Origin: Opitutia bacterium Tous-C4FEB
GTDB lineage: Bacteria > Verrucomicrobiota > Verrucomicrobiia > Opitutales > Opitutaceae
NCBI GenBank assembly: GCA_002304445.1
Contig: NEVA01000001.1
Coordinates: 186,001 to 250,000, forward strand
Direction: 5' to 3'
Length of the DNA stretch: 64,000 nucleotides
The notes under the pieces: model-generated
Databases searched by the model: none
What the model was told of the DNA's origin: nothing
What the model saw: only the letters and a program-made list of their open reading frames with translations
Made by a program: the position numbers and the translations under genes
In this document: positions 17,092-26,136 of the stretch, in pieces
How positions within the stretch are numbered: position 1 is the first letter of the stretch
How the letters are laid out: every line of letters starts with the position of its first letter

Positions 17092-20000
17092 CTAGAATCT
17101 CACACTCGCCGTGAGTTCGTAGGTGCGGGGCTGAACGTAGATCCGTTGCAGGTAGTGCGGCGTGCCGTTGCCGGCATCGACGGCGCTGTTCGGAAAAGTC
17201 TCATCGTGATTCAGGACGTTTCGCACCCGGAATGAAACCAACCAGTTTCTGTTTTTGCCCAGCAGATTGTTTCTCCAAGTGTAGCTGGCGAACGCATCGG
17301 TCACCAAGGACTCGGCGCCTTTGAACGCGTTCTTCACAATGAACGTGCCGGCAACCTCCGGGTAGCCGATCGTGGGCGCATCACGCCAGCGCGCACTGCC
17401 GCCCACCCGCAGACCCTTCAACACCCCCTGATCGAAGCCGTAGCTCCCGACCACGTTCACCAGCCAATTGTTGCCGCGGATCCGGGCGCCACCGATTTGG
17501 GCTTCGTGGTAAGCCAGCCGACGTTCGATCCCTTGGATGTAGGTTCCGATCGTCCGGGTGGCATTGAACGCGGGGTTGGCGATGAGCGACGTGATGGCCG
17601 CGTCACTGCGGAAGGGCAGGACGTATTGTTCATACCAAGGCCGGGTGAATTTGTAGGTGCTGTTCAGCGTCGCATCATTGTAAGAAACGTTCAGCGACAT
17701 CCGCAGTTGTTTGGTCGGATTGAGGGTCGCCTCCAGTTCATAACCCTCCGTCAAATCCGACTCCACGTCCGACCAGAGCTGGTTGCCCGTGTAGTCGGCG
17801 AAACGGGGCGAGCCCGTCACCTTGGCGCCAAAGCCGTTGAGGACCATGCCCTCGAGGTAGCGTTCGACATATCCGTTCTGCCGGGCCATCTCGATGCCGA
17901 TCGCGCCATCCCGCAGCGGGTTTGAGACCCGGTTGAGGGCTTCGTTGTTAAAGTAATTCAGCTTCAGAATCACGCGATCGTCCAAAAAGAACCCGCGGAG
18001 ACCGAGATCATAGCCTTGGCCCTCCTCGTCGGGCAGGGTTTGGCGAAAGATATCATAATTGGTGCCGCCGGCACCCACCGTGTTCGTCGAGGTGTTGGCG
18101 AAAGCATCGAGCCACTTGGTGACTTTGACGACCGCGCCAAAGTTGTAGTTTTTGACCGATGACTTTCTCGCCGGACTGAACGCGCCCTCGCCCCGGTTGC
18201 GAAAAAGCCGGGTGACCGGATCCTGCGCGAACACAAAATTCCTGGAGCTGATTTCGTCTTGGCGCATGCCCGCCGTGAGAATCAACCGACGGGAGAACAG
18301 TTCCCACTGGCCGAGGGCGGCGTAGGATTTGGTATTCTCCGGCGCGTAAACGGGATTGAGGCGGTTCAAGAAACCCGACCTGACCGCAGGAACGACCCCG
18401 CCCGGGATGGCCGGGTTGGCGGCTTGGTTCAGGTCGGATTTGCCAAACTCCAAAGCCGGAAAGTGAACGGGTTGTCCGGGCAGCAAATAGTAGCGCCGGC
18501 GGATCTGATTTTGGGTATCTGCGAGCACGCCGGTCGGCAGGACTGAGAGCGTGGTCATTTCCTCCGGCTGCGAGAAGTAGCTGTCGACGTTTCGGTAATA
18601 ATGAAACGCGACCGCAGTGAGCTTGCCGAGGTCGAAGCCCTTGATGGGCTCGATGCGACTGAGGTCGAATTGTTGGGTGACAGTCGCGCGATACTGTTTC
18701 GTCACCGAGTCGCGTTGCTCCAGCTTGGCATTGCCCTCGACATACGGGACTCCGAAATAGGGATTGAGCGGCTTCGTGGGATCCGGGTTGTTCGACGCCA
18801 ACTGGGTCGGGAGATAGTAGTTGGGGTCGATGAAGACCTCGTAGTCGCCGCGGGTGATCGGCTGCCAGTCTTCGTTGAAGACATCTTCGTAGGCTCCGGC
18901 CAATTCGAAGTAGGTTTTTTCCAAAACCTTCTGCTGCCATGAGCCCGCATACTTGTCGTAGCGGGTGTTAAAGTGCTCCGAAGGTCCGGGCACCATGGTG
19001 CTCAGCGGAAAGTTGACCCCAGGAATCACGGTGCGTGGGGAAATCGAAGTCGAGTTTTGGGTCAGGCCATTCACGAACGCCTCCGAACCCCGTGATTTCG
19101 ATTTCCAATTCTGCACACCCAGCTCCGGCGCGTTCATGATATAGAGGAGATAATTGGCGGTCGAAAACCCCTGAGTGACCCCGGCGCGGACGTTGCGGGC
19201 CGCCGTTTGCGCCGCCCCCGTGCCCGAAGCGACGAGGAAATTGTCGATCCGGTTCGCTTTGTCGAAGTTGCTCAACGGGGAGTTGAGCCAGGCGGAGACG
19301 CTGTCGTAGGCGAGGTAGGCGCGGGGAATCGATTCCTCCAATTCGCCCGTTTCCGCACTCACGTTGAAGGTCGCACCCTTGAAAGGCTCGATGGTCAGAT
19401 TCAGGTAGCCCGAATTGCGGCGAGCATACTGCAAGTCGCGCGGGGTGCGCTGATCGGTGGACACGGCGGCGAAGCGCGCGGCCAACTTTCGCGGAATGAG
19501 GATCTGGTTGATATCCACACTGGCGCGCTTGGAGCCCTCGGAATCGAAACGCAGCTCCAGGCCAAAAGTGTTGGCGTTGAAACGGCCCAGCTTGTTGGTG
19601 GCATCGAGTCCTCCACCGACCGAACCCAAGCCGAAGAGCAGGGAATTGGGCCCCCGGGATTGGGTCACCGACTCGGTGTTGTAGTTGTCCACTTTGATCC
19701 GGCTGGTGAAGAAATTGTTCGTCAGCGAACTGGAGCGGAAGCCACGCACCATAAAGGGCGTGCCCGTGCGCGTGCTGACGCCTTCGGGATCGGAGGAATC
19801 CCCGTTGAAGGCCCGGGTGCTGGGCAAAAACTCCAACGCTTCCTCGTAATTTACCGCGCCAATATCCCGCATGAACTCCTCGGTGAGAACAGAAATAGGA
19901 TTCGCCAGATCGCGGACCTGAGACCTCAGCTGGGTCCCGGAAAGCGTCTCCGAGGCATAGTAACCTTTGTTCGCATCGGTGCTGACGACGAACGGGTTCA

Positions 20001-20118
20001 ATTCGACCGGGGCTTCCTGGGCCACCGAGGCAACGGAGGGCGGGGGTGGCGCGACCGATTGGGCGAGAGCAGTGGCCGCGATCAGGGAAATAGTCAGGGC
20101 AAGGCAGGGATTTTTCAT
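17092..20118 (-). CDS. TonB-dependent outer-membrane receptor
   Basis: This is a 1008-residue receptor. The ATG at 20118 gives a signal peptide (MKNPCLALTISLIAATALAQ). It is followed by VELNPFVVSTDANKGYYASETLSGT, the plug start with a TonB-box-like segment. The plug continues through DIGAVNYEEALEFLPSTRAF, GTPFMVRGFRSSSLTNNFF and GLGSVGGGLDATNK. The remaining residues form the barrel and end with the aromatic Phe (LTASVRF). It should be an energy-driven importer at the outer membrane. It is the most upstream gene of the minus-strand block and precedes the sigma/FecR pair, an arrangement seen in glycan-responsive systems. Ligand unknown. Confidence 0.9.
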   Translation of the reverse strand: MKNPCLALTISLIAATALAQSVAPPPPSVASVAQEAPVELNPFVVSTDANKGYYASETLSGTQLRSQVRDLANPISVLTEEFMRDIGAVNYEEALEFLPSTRAFNGDSSDPEGVSTRTGTPFMVRGFRSSSLTNNFFTSRIKVDNYNTESVTQSRGPNSLLFGLGSVGGGLDATNKLGRFNANTFGLELRFDSEGSKRASVDINQILIPRKLAARFAAVSTDQRTPRDLQYARRNSGYLNLTIEPFKGATFNVSAETGELEESIPRAYLAYDSVSAWLNSPLSNFDKANRIDNFLVASGTGAAQTAARNVRAGVTQGFSTANYLLYIMNAPELGVQNWKSKSRGSEAFVNGLTQNSTSISPRTVIPGVNFPLSTMVPGPSEHFNTRYDKYAGSWQQKVLEKTYFELAGAYEDVFNEDWQPITRGDYEVFIDPNYYLPTQLASNNPDPTKPLNPYFGVPYVEGNAKLEQRDSVTKQYRATVTQQFDLSRIEPIKGFDLGKLTAVAFHYYRNVDSYFSQPEEMTTLSVLPTGVLADTQNQIRRRYYLLPGQPVHFPALEFGKSDLNQAANPAIPGGVVPAVRSGFLNRLNPVYAPENTKSYAALGQWELFSRRLILTAGMRQDEISSRNFVFAQDPVTRLFRNRGEGAFSPARKSSVKNYNFGAVVKVTKWLDAFANTSTNTVGAGGTNYDIFRQTLPDEEGQGYDLGLRGFFLDDRVILKLNYFNNEALNRVSNPLRDGAIGIEMARQNGYVERYLEGMVLNGFGAKVTGSPRFADYTGNQLWSDVESDLTEGYELEATLNPTKQLRMSLNVSYNDATLNSTYKFTRPWYEQYVLPFRSDAAITSLIANPAFNATRTIGTYIQGIERRLAYHEAQIGGARIRGNNWLVNVVGSYGFDQGVLKGLRVGGSARWRDAPTIGYPEVAGTFIVKNAFKGAESLVTDAFASYTWRNNLLGKNRNWLVSFRVRNVLNHDETFPNSAVDAGNGTPHYLQRIYVQPRTYELTASVRF

Positions 20119-20605
20119 TTTTGAACGGGTGAGCGGGGTTAAATACGCGCACCGACTCCGAGAGGCGGCGACGCAATTTCTAACCAGGAGCGAAACGTTC
20201 TTCGTGACCGTTGACCATCTCCCTTTTCGGGCTCGGTGTTCCACTCATACGGTTAGAACCACCCGCGATTGCGGCGCACTTTAGCGGTTCACGACACCCT
20301 CGACGCCATGACAGGCATTGGCCGAGGTCGGAAACGTTGTCTATTTTCGTTCGGCCTTTTGGTCTCGCCCGCGACGCCGGTAGCCGCTGCCCCGAGTTGC
20401 AACTGTTCGGCCGGCCATGAGATCAACGAACCATCTTGCTTTGGTATTCTAGCCGCAATCTTCGCGCCACGCCATCGACGTCGTCTTTTTTCGCCTCTTG
20501 ATTAAATCGAGAACTGACAAACAACGATAAGACCCCTTCGGCCCACCCGCCCCACTCCAAAATATGGCCCCCGCTCGCGCTTTCCCCGCGAAGTAAATCA
20601 ATCCC
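20119..20605. other. Divergent intergenic region between two glycan-use arms
   Basis: These 487 bases separate the minus-strand TonB receptor from the plus-strand sulfatase array. The reading frames crossing it show no family resemblance and no plausible start signals. It must carry promoters for both directions. The stretch at 20495-20545 is locally AT-rich (TTGATTAAATC ... AACAACGATAAGA), the most promoter-like part for the plus-strand genes, but spacing between possible -35 and -10 words is poor. Confidence 0.4.
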
Positions 20606-22066
20606 ATGCACCTCCCGCTCTCCCGCGCTTTTTCGCTCCTTCTCGCCTGCTGTTCATCACTCCTCTTCGCCGCCTCCACTGCCGCCTCGGCCGCAACTCC
20701 CCGTCCACCCAACGTCATCATCATTTTCTGCGACGACCTCGGCTACGGCGACATCGGTCCGTTCGGCGCCAAGGGCTACGCGACGCCGCACCTCGACCGC
20801 CTTGCGCGCGACGGCGCGATGTTCACCGGTTTCCACGTCTCACAACCCGTCTGCTCTGCCTCGCGCGCCGCGCTGCTCACCGGCTGCTACTCCAACCGCC
20901 TCGGCATCCACGGCGCGCTCAGCCCCAACGCCAACCACGGCCTCAACTCCGCCGAGACCACCCTCGCCGAACTTTTCAAATCGCGCGGCTACGCCACCGG
21001 CATGGCGGGCAAGTGGCACCTCGGCCACCACGCCCCGTTTCTCCCGGACCGCCATGGCTTCGACGAATTCCTCGGCATCCCGTACTCCAACGATATGTGG
21101 CCCTACCACCCCGAGGCCAAGCCCGGCACCTATCCGCCGCTCCCGCTGTTCGAAAACGGCCGCGTGATCGACCCCGCCGTCACGCCCGCCGCGATGGACG
21201 ACTTCACCGCCCGCTTCACCGCGCGCGCCGTCTCTTTCATCGAGCGCAACCGCGCCGCGCCATTTTTCTTCTACCTCGCCCACCCCATGCCGCACGTCCC
21301 GCTCGCCGTGAGCGCGCGGTTCAAAGGCAAATCCGGCGCCGGGCTCTACGGCGACGTGATGCTCGAACTCGATTGGTCCGTCGGCGAAATCCTCCGCGCC
21401 CTCGAGACCCACGGGCTCGACCGCGACACGCTCGTGATCTTCACCAGCGACAACGGGCCGTGGCTGAGCTACGGCGACCACGCGGGCAGCGCCGGCCCGT
21501 TCCGCGAGGGCAAGGGCACCGCTTGGGAAGGCGGCACTCGCGTCCCCTGCCTGATGCGCTGGCCCGGAAAAATTCCCGCCGGCCTCCGCAGCGACGCCAC
21601 CTTCATGACCATCGACCTGTTGCCCACGCTCGCCCGCCTGATCGACGCCCCGCTTTCCGCGCTCCCCATCGACGGTCGCGACGTCTGGCCGCTCATCGTC
21701 GGCCGCCCCGGCGCCGTCAATCCTCACGAGGGTTATGCCACCTGGTTCAACCAAAACGAGCTTCAGTCCGTCCTGTCCGCCGACGGCCGCTGGAAACTCG
21801 TCCTCGCCCACCGTTACCGCACCCTTGCCGGCCGACCCGGCGGACGCGACGGCTTGCCGGCGAAATATGAGAACGTCGCCCTCCCCGCGCCCGCGCTCTT
21901 CGAACTCGCCCGCGATCCCGGCGAGACCACCGATGTCGCCGCCGCCCACCCCGAGATCGTTCAACGTCTCCAAGTTTTCGCCGAAAAATGCCGTGCCGAC
22001 CTCGGCGATTCGCTCACCGGCCGCACCGGCACCGGCCTCCGGGAACCCGGCCGGTTCGCCCAGTAA
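20606..22066 (+). CDS. Secreted sulfatase (arylsulfatase A type, CxAxR active site)
   Basis: This 486-residue formylglycine sulfatase has a signal peptide (about residues 1-30), the metal segment NVIIIFCDDLGYGDIG, and active-site motif CSASR with Cys83. The motif has Ala where most family members have Pro; CxAxR is known among sulfatases and is still expected to be modified. Other landmarks are GMAGKWHLGHH, FIERNRAAPFFFYLAHPMPHVPL and IFTSDNGPWLSYGDHAG. It is the first gene of a five-gene plus-strand array; the next start is 22 bases away. Its closest relative in the window appears to be the sulfatase at 1770-3182. Substrate unknown. Confidence 0.95.
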   Translation: MHLPLSRAFSLLLACCSSLLFAASTAASAATPRPPNVIIIFCDDLGYGDIGPFGAKGYATPHLDRLARDGAMFTGFHVSQPVCSASRAALLTGCYSNRLGIHGALSPNANHGLNSAETTLAELFKSRGYATGMAGKWHLGHHAPFLPDRHGFDEFLGIPYSNDMWPYHPEAKPGTYPPLPLFENGRVIDPAVTPAAMDDFTARFTARAVSFIERNRAAPFFFYLAHPMPHVPLAVSARFKGKSGAGLYGDVMLELDWSVGEILRALETHGLDRDTLVIFTSDNGPWLSYGDHAGSAGPFREGKGTAWEGGTRVPCLMRWPGKIPAGLRSDATFMTIDLLPTLARLIDAPLSALPIDGRDVWPLIVGRPGAVNPHEGYATWFNQNELQSVLSADGRWKLVLAHRYRTLAGRPGGRDGLPAKYENVALPAPALFELARDPGETTDVAAAHPEIVQRLQVFAEKCRADLGDSLTGRTGTGLREPGRFAQ

Positions 22067-22088
22067 CTCGACCATCAGTCTTACCCCA

Positions 22089-23672
22089 ATGCATCCGCTC
22101 CCCTTCTTCCGCTTTCTCCCCCTCTCTCTTTCGCTTCTGCTCCCCGTCTCCGCCGCCACCGGAGCCGCCACTCCCGCCGCCTCTACTTCGCCCAACGTCC
22201 TCTTCATCGCCGTCGACGACTTAAACGACTGGATCGGGCCGTTGCGCGGCCACCCGCAGGTCAAGACGCCGCACCTCGATCGCCTCGCCAAGCGCGGCAT
22301 CACGTTCACCAACGCACACTGCGCCGCGCCGCTTTGCAACCCGTCCCGCGCGGCGGTCTTCAGCGGTCACCAACCGTTTCAAACTGGCGTGCTCGCCAAC
22401 GACGAAAAGACGATCCGCTCGGCGCGCCCCGATCTCGTCTTGCTCCCCCGGCACTTTCAAGAGGCCGGCTACCGCACCTTCGGCACCGGCAAACTCCTCC
22501 ATCAAAAAGGCACCGGCCTCTGCGAAACGGAGTTCTACCCCGAGCAGCGCTGGAGCCCCTTCGCCCCCGAAGCCGTGCTCTACACCGCCGAAGAACTGCC
22601 CTCAAAGGGTTCCGCCAATCCGCAGCACCATACTGTCCTCAAGGGCCGGCCTGTTGTTCTTCCGCTCAACCGCATGCCCAGCGACCGTGCCGCCGCTTCC
22701 CGCAACGGAGAGTCCTTCGACTGGGGTCCGGTCGATGTGGATGACGCCGATCTGGGCGACGGCCAAATCGCTGACTGGGCCGTGCAGCATATCCGCACCC
22801 AAGCGAAAACACCCGCGCAGCCTTGGTTTCTTGCCGTCGGTTTTTATCGCCCGCACATCCCGCTCTTTGCTCCGAGAAAATATTTCGATCTCTACGCCGG
22901 CCTCGACATCCAACTCCCCGCCACCAAAGCCGACGACCTCGCCGATCTGAGCGATACCGGCCGCCAGTGGGCCCGCGATCCCGTCACCGCCGGCTCCCAC
23001 GCGTCCGTGGTGAAACATGGCCAATGGAAAGCCGCCGTCACCGCCTACCTCGCGTGTGTCTCGTTCATCGACGCCCAAGTCGGCAAACTCCTCGACGCCC
23101 TCGACGCGAGTCCTGCCGCCGCCAACACCGTGATTGTCTTCTGGGGCGACCACGGCTGGCACCTCGGCGAAAAGGAACACTGGGGTAAATGGACCGGCTG
23201 GCAGCGCTCCACCCGCGTGCCGTTGCTGATCGCGCCTCCGATGAGCGGCGCGACCGCGAACTTCCCCCGCGGCGCTACCTGCGCCGATCCCGTCGGCCTG
23301 ATCGATCTTTACCCCACCTTGATCGACCTGTCCGGCATCGCCGCCCGCCCTGGTCTCGCCGGTGAATCACTCGTGCCCCTCCTAAAAACCCCGACGACCA
23401 CCTCCGGCCGCCACATTCTGACCAGTTTCGACGTCGACAATTTTTCCGTCACCAGCGCCCACTGGCGCTACCTTCGTTACGCCGACGGCAACGAAGAACT
23501 CTACGACTCCGTTAACGACCCGCACGAGTGGACCAACCTCGCCGGCCGCCCGGAGGTGCGTGCGATCCAGCAAGTGATGGCGGCGAAAATTCCGGTCCTT
23601 CCCGCCAGCCCGGCCGACGCTTCCGCTCCACCCGCCAAATCCAGTCGCAAGAAAAAGAACGCCTCACCCTGA
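22089..23672 (+). CDS. Secreted sulfatase (iduronate-2-sulfatase type)
   Basis: This is a 527-residue formylglycine sulfatase. The ATG at 22089 gives a signal peptide MHPLPFFRFLPLSLSLLLPVSAATG; the longer frame runs back into the previous gene. The metal segment is NVLFIAVDDLNDWIG, the active-site motif CNPSR (Cys83), and FGTGKLLHQKG with FWGDHGWHLGEKEHWGKWTGW place it in the iduronate-2-sulfatase-like branch. The C-terminus is basic (KSSRKKKNASP). It follows the previous sulfatase by 22 bases. The signal peptide is strikingly like that of the gene at 24630 (MHPLRFLRHLPFSLSFLL), although the enzymes belong to different branches. Confidence 0.94.
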   Translation: MHPLPFFRFLPLSLSLLLPVSAATGAATPAASTSPNVLFIAVDDLNDWIGPLRGHPQVKTPHLDRLAKRGITFTNAHCAAPLCNPSRAAVFSGHQPFQTGVLANDEKTIRSARPDLVLLPRHFQEAGYRTFGTGKLLHQKGTGLCETEFYPEQRWSPFAPEAVLYTAEELPSKGSANPQHHTVLKGRPVVLPLNRMPSDRAAASRNGESFDWGPVDVDDADLGDGQIADWAVQHIRTQAKTPAQPWFLAVGFYRPHIPLFAPRKYFDLYAGLDIQLPATKADDLADLSDTGRQWARDPVTAGSHASVVKHGQWKAAVTAYLACVSFIDAQVGKLLDALDASPAAANTVIVFWGDHGWHLGEKEHWGKWTGWQRSTRVPLLIAPPMSGATANFPRGATCADPVGLIDLYPTLIDLSGIAARPGLAGESLVPLLKTPTTTSGRHILTSFDVDNFSVTSAHWRYLRYADGNEELYDSVNDPHEWTNLAGRPEVRAIQQVMAAKIPVLPASPADASAPPAKSSRKKKNASP

Positions 23673-23732
23673 GCTAGGCTTTCCTCGCACCGATTTTTTT
23701 CGCCCTCCGCTATCCACCCCGCCTCCTCTCGC

Positions 23733-24605
23733 ATGAAAGCCCGCCTTCTTCTCTCCCTCTCTCTTTCCCTCCTTCTCTCCCTCTCCGCTACGGCTGCCAC
23801 CACGGCGGAGCCAAAGCCGGACCGGCTGACGACCTACAAAACCGTGAACGGACTCGAGCTGAAGTTGCACGTCTTCGAGCCGAAGGGCCACCAGCCGTCG
23901 GACCGGCGGCCCGCTATCGTCTTCTTCTTCGGCGGCGGCTGGACCAGCGGAGAAGCGAAGCAATTCTATCAACAGGCCCGAGCCCTCGCCGATCAGGGAA
24001 TGGTCGCTTTTTCCGCCGACTATCGGGTGAAGAGCCGCAACCAAACCACACCCTTTGAGTGCGTGCTGGACGGCAAGTCGGCGATCCGATGGGTGCGCCA
24101 GCACGCCGCCGCGCTGGGCGTCGATCACGAGCGCATCGCCGCGGCCGGCGGTTCCGCCGGGGGCCACGTCGCCGCCTGCACCGGCTTGGGACTCGGCCTC
24201 GAGGAGCCGGCCGAGAACGCAGAAATCAGCTCCCTGCCCAACGCCCTGATTCTCTTCAACCCCGTGCTCGATACCACGGAGCAGGGTTACGGCGCGAAGA
24301 GCTTCAAGCCCCATCAACAGACCGCTCTCTCGCCCTGTCACCACGTGCGCAAGGGACTCCCGCCGACGATCATTTTTCACGGCACGGCGGACACCACGGT
24401 GCCTTTTGAGAACGCCGAGCGGTTCACCCGGCTCATGACCGCAGCGGGCAACACCTGCGTGCTCGTGCCGTTCGAGGGAAAGGGACACGGCTTCTTTAAC
24501 GGAAAACTCTCCCGCCCCTCAAGCGACGGCGCCGACTACGAAACGACGATGCGACGCACGACCGAATTCCTGACCACGCGCGGCTACATAGCCGCCAAAC
24601 GCTAA
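23733..24605 (+). CDS. Secreted alpha/beta-hydrolase (esterase/lipase-like)
   Basis: This 290-residue hydrolase has a signal peptide MKARLLLSLSLSLLLSLSATAA. The oxyanion segment is IVFFFGGGWTSG, the nucleophile elbow GGSAGGH (Ser), and later HGTADTTVPF (Asp) and FEGKGHGFFN (His) complete the triad. It resembles bifunctional feruloyl/acetyl-esterase-like proteins of carbohydrate-use loci. Placed between sulfatases it may remove acetyl or other acyl groups from the glycan before or during desulfation (inference). It is spaced 60 bases from the previous gene and 24 from the next, so co-transcription is likely. Confidence 0.87.
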   Translation: MKARLLLSLSLSLLLSLSATAATTAEPKPDRLTTYKTVNGLELKLHVFEPKGHQPSDRRPAIVFFFGGGWTSGEAKQFYQQARALADQGMVAFSADYRVKSRNQTTPFECVLDGKSAIRWVRQHAAALGVDHERIAAAGGSAGGHVAACTGLGLGLEEPAENAEISSLPNALILFNPVLDTTEQGYGAKSFKPHQQTALSPCHHVRKGLPPTIIFHGTADTTVPFENAERFTRLMTAAGNTCVLVPFEGKGHGFFNGKLSRPSSDGADYETTMRRTTEFLTTRGYIAAKR

Positions 24606-24629
24606 GGCGTCGTCCCCCCAAATCCTCCC

Positions 24630-26024
24630 ATGCACCCTCTCCGTTTCCTTCGCCATCTCCCCTTCTCTCTTTCCTTCCTGCTTTCCCTCTCTGCGGCCGC
24701 CGCGCCCGCCGCCAAGCCCAACTTCATCGTCATTCTCTCAGACGACCAAAGCTGGGTGGGCACTTCTCAGCGCATGATCCCGGGCAACCCCGAGACAGCC
24801 AGCGACTATTTCCGCACCCCCAACATCGAACGGCTCGCCGCCCAGGGCATGGTATTTTCGAGCGGCTACTCGCCCGCGCCGTTTTGCTGTCCCACGCGGC
24901 GGAGTTTGCAAGTTTCGCAGACGCCCGCGCGGCACGAGTATCAAGCCGACCGCGAAGGCTGGCCCGCCGTCTATCGCCAGCAGTTAAACATCCCGCGTAT
25001 GCTCAAGGCGGCCGATCCTCGCTACCGCACGGCGCACTTCGGCAAATGGGATCATCGCTACGACAAGGTAACGCCCGCCGACCAAGGCTACGATGTGAGC
25101 GACGGCCCGACGGGTAACGCCGACGGCAACGGTCTGGGCAACGGCTCCGGGCCCGGCAGCAAAACCGGCAAGACCTCCGAGCTTCCGGATCCAAAACTGG
25201 TCGACAGCCTCACCGCCCGGGCGGGTGCGTTTCTGGAGGAGCAGGCGCGCGCCGGCCGGCCGTTCTATTTGCAGGTATCGCATTACGCGGTGCACCTCGA
25301 CATCCAACACAGCGCCGCGGCGATGGCGCGGACCGATTCACTCCGGCCGGGAAAAAAGCACAATCTGGCGACCTTCGCCGCGATGACCGACGATCTCGAC
25401 GCGAGCATCGGCCGGCTCATGGAAAAAGTCCGCGCGCTCGGGCTGCTCGAAAACACCTACATCTTTTTTCTCTCCGACAACGGCGGGCGCGGCAGCCTTC
25501 CCGACAGCAAGGATCTTGGGCTCAGTTTGAACCACCCGCTGCGCGGCGCAAAATCAAACCTGTATGAAGGCGGTATCCGCGTGCCCTTCATCGTGGTCGG
25601 GCCCGGCGTGAAGGCCGGCAGCGTGAGCGAGGTGCCCGTCACCGGCCTCGATTTCCTTCCCACCATGGCCGAACTCTCCGGTTACCCGGCCCCGCTGCCC
25701 GCGACCATCGACGGCGGCAGCATGACCTCCGTGTTGCGCAATGCCGGCGCGGGCGAAGTGAAACGCCAACGGCCTTACTTGATCTTCCATCAGGCAGTCG
25801 ACCGCGCCCCGCAGTCCGCCCTGCGCTGGGGCGATTTGAAATTGGTGAAAACCTGGAAGACGGAAAAACTCGAGCTGTTCGACCTCTCGAAAGATCTCGG
25901 CGAAGCCCGCGATCTTTCCGGCACTATGCCGGAAAAAACCAAGGAACTCGACCGGGCCCTCACGACCTTCCTCACCGACGTGAAGGCAACGACCTTGCAG
26001 ACGAAAGCCGGCAAGGAGGAATAA
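24630..26024 (+). CDS. Secreted sulfatase (CCPTR active site)
   Basis: This 464-residue formylglycine sulfatase has signal peptide MHPLRFLRHLPFSLSFLLSLSAAAA and metal segment NFIVILSDDQSWVG. The active-site motif is CCPTR with Cys86 as the residue to be modified and a second Cys at 87. HFGKWDHRYDK replaces the usual GKWHLG; a DGPTGNADGNGLGNGSGPGSKTG stretch (about residues 160-180) is an unusually glycine-rich loop. IFFLSDNGGRGSL holds the late Asp-Asn pair. The array order and short spacing suggest an operon with the genes on both sides. Family certain, substrate unknown. Confidence 0.93.
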   Translation: MHPLRFLRHLPFSLSFLLSLSAAAAPAAKPNFIVILSDDQSWVGTSQRMIPGNPETASDYFRTPNIERLAAQGMVFSSGYSPAPFCCPTRRSLQVSQTPARHEYQADREGWPAVYRQQLNIPRMLKAADPRYRTAHFGKWDHRYDKVTPADQGYDVSDGPTGNADGNGLGNGSGPGSKTGKTSELPDPKLVDSLTARAGAFLEEQARAGRPFYLQVSHYAVHLDIQHSAAAMARTDSLRPGKKHNLATFAAMTDDLDASIGRLMEKVRALGLLENTYIFFLSDNGGRGSLPDSKDLGLSLNHPLRGAKSNLYEGGIRVPFIVVGPGVKAGSVSEVPVTGLDFLPTMAELSGYPAPLPATIDGGSMTSVLRNAGAGEVKRQRPYLIFHQAVDRAPQSALRWGDLKLVKTWKTEKLELFDLSKDLGEARDLSGTMPEKTKELDRALTTFLTDVKATTLQTKAGKEE

Positions 26025-26136
26025 CCTCACCGGGCGCACTCGACTCGGCCTCCCCTCACCGCTGGGGCCTTGGGCTAAATCCGGAGCGCCGCTCATCTCG
26101 TCATCCAACTCCGAATCCAAATTGCTCCACTTCCCG

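Noticed and set aside
20840-22339. Minus-strand reading frame of 499 codons over two sulfatase genes
   Set aside because: It is Gly/Val/Glu-rich shadow sequence without motifs and crosses two well supported genes.
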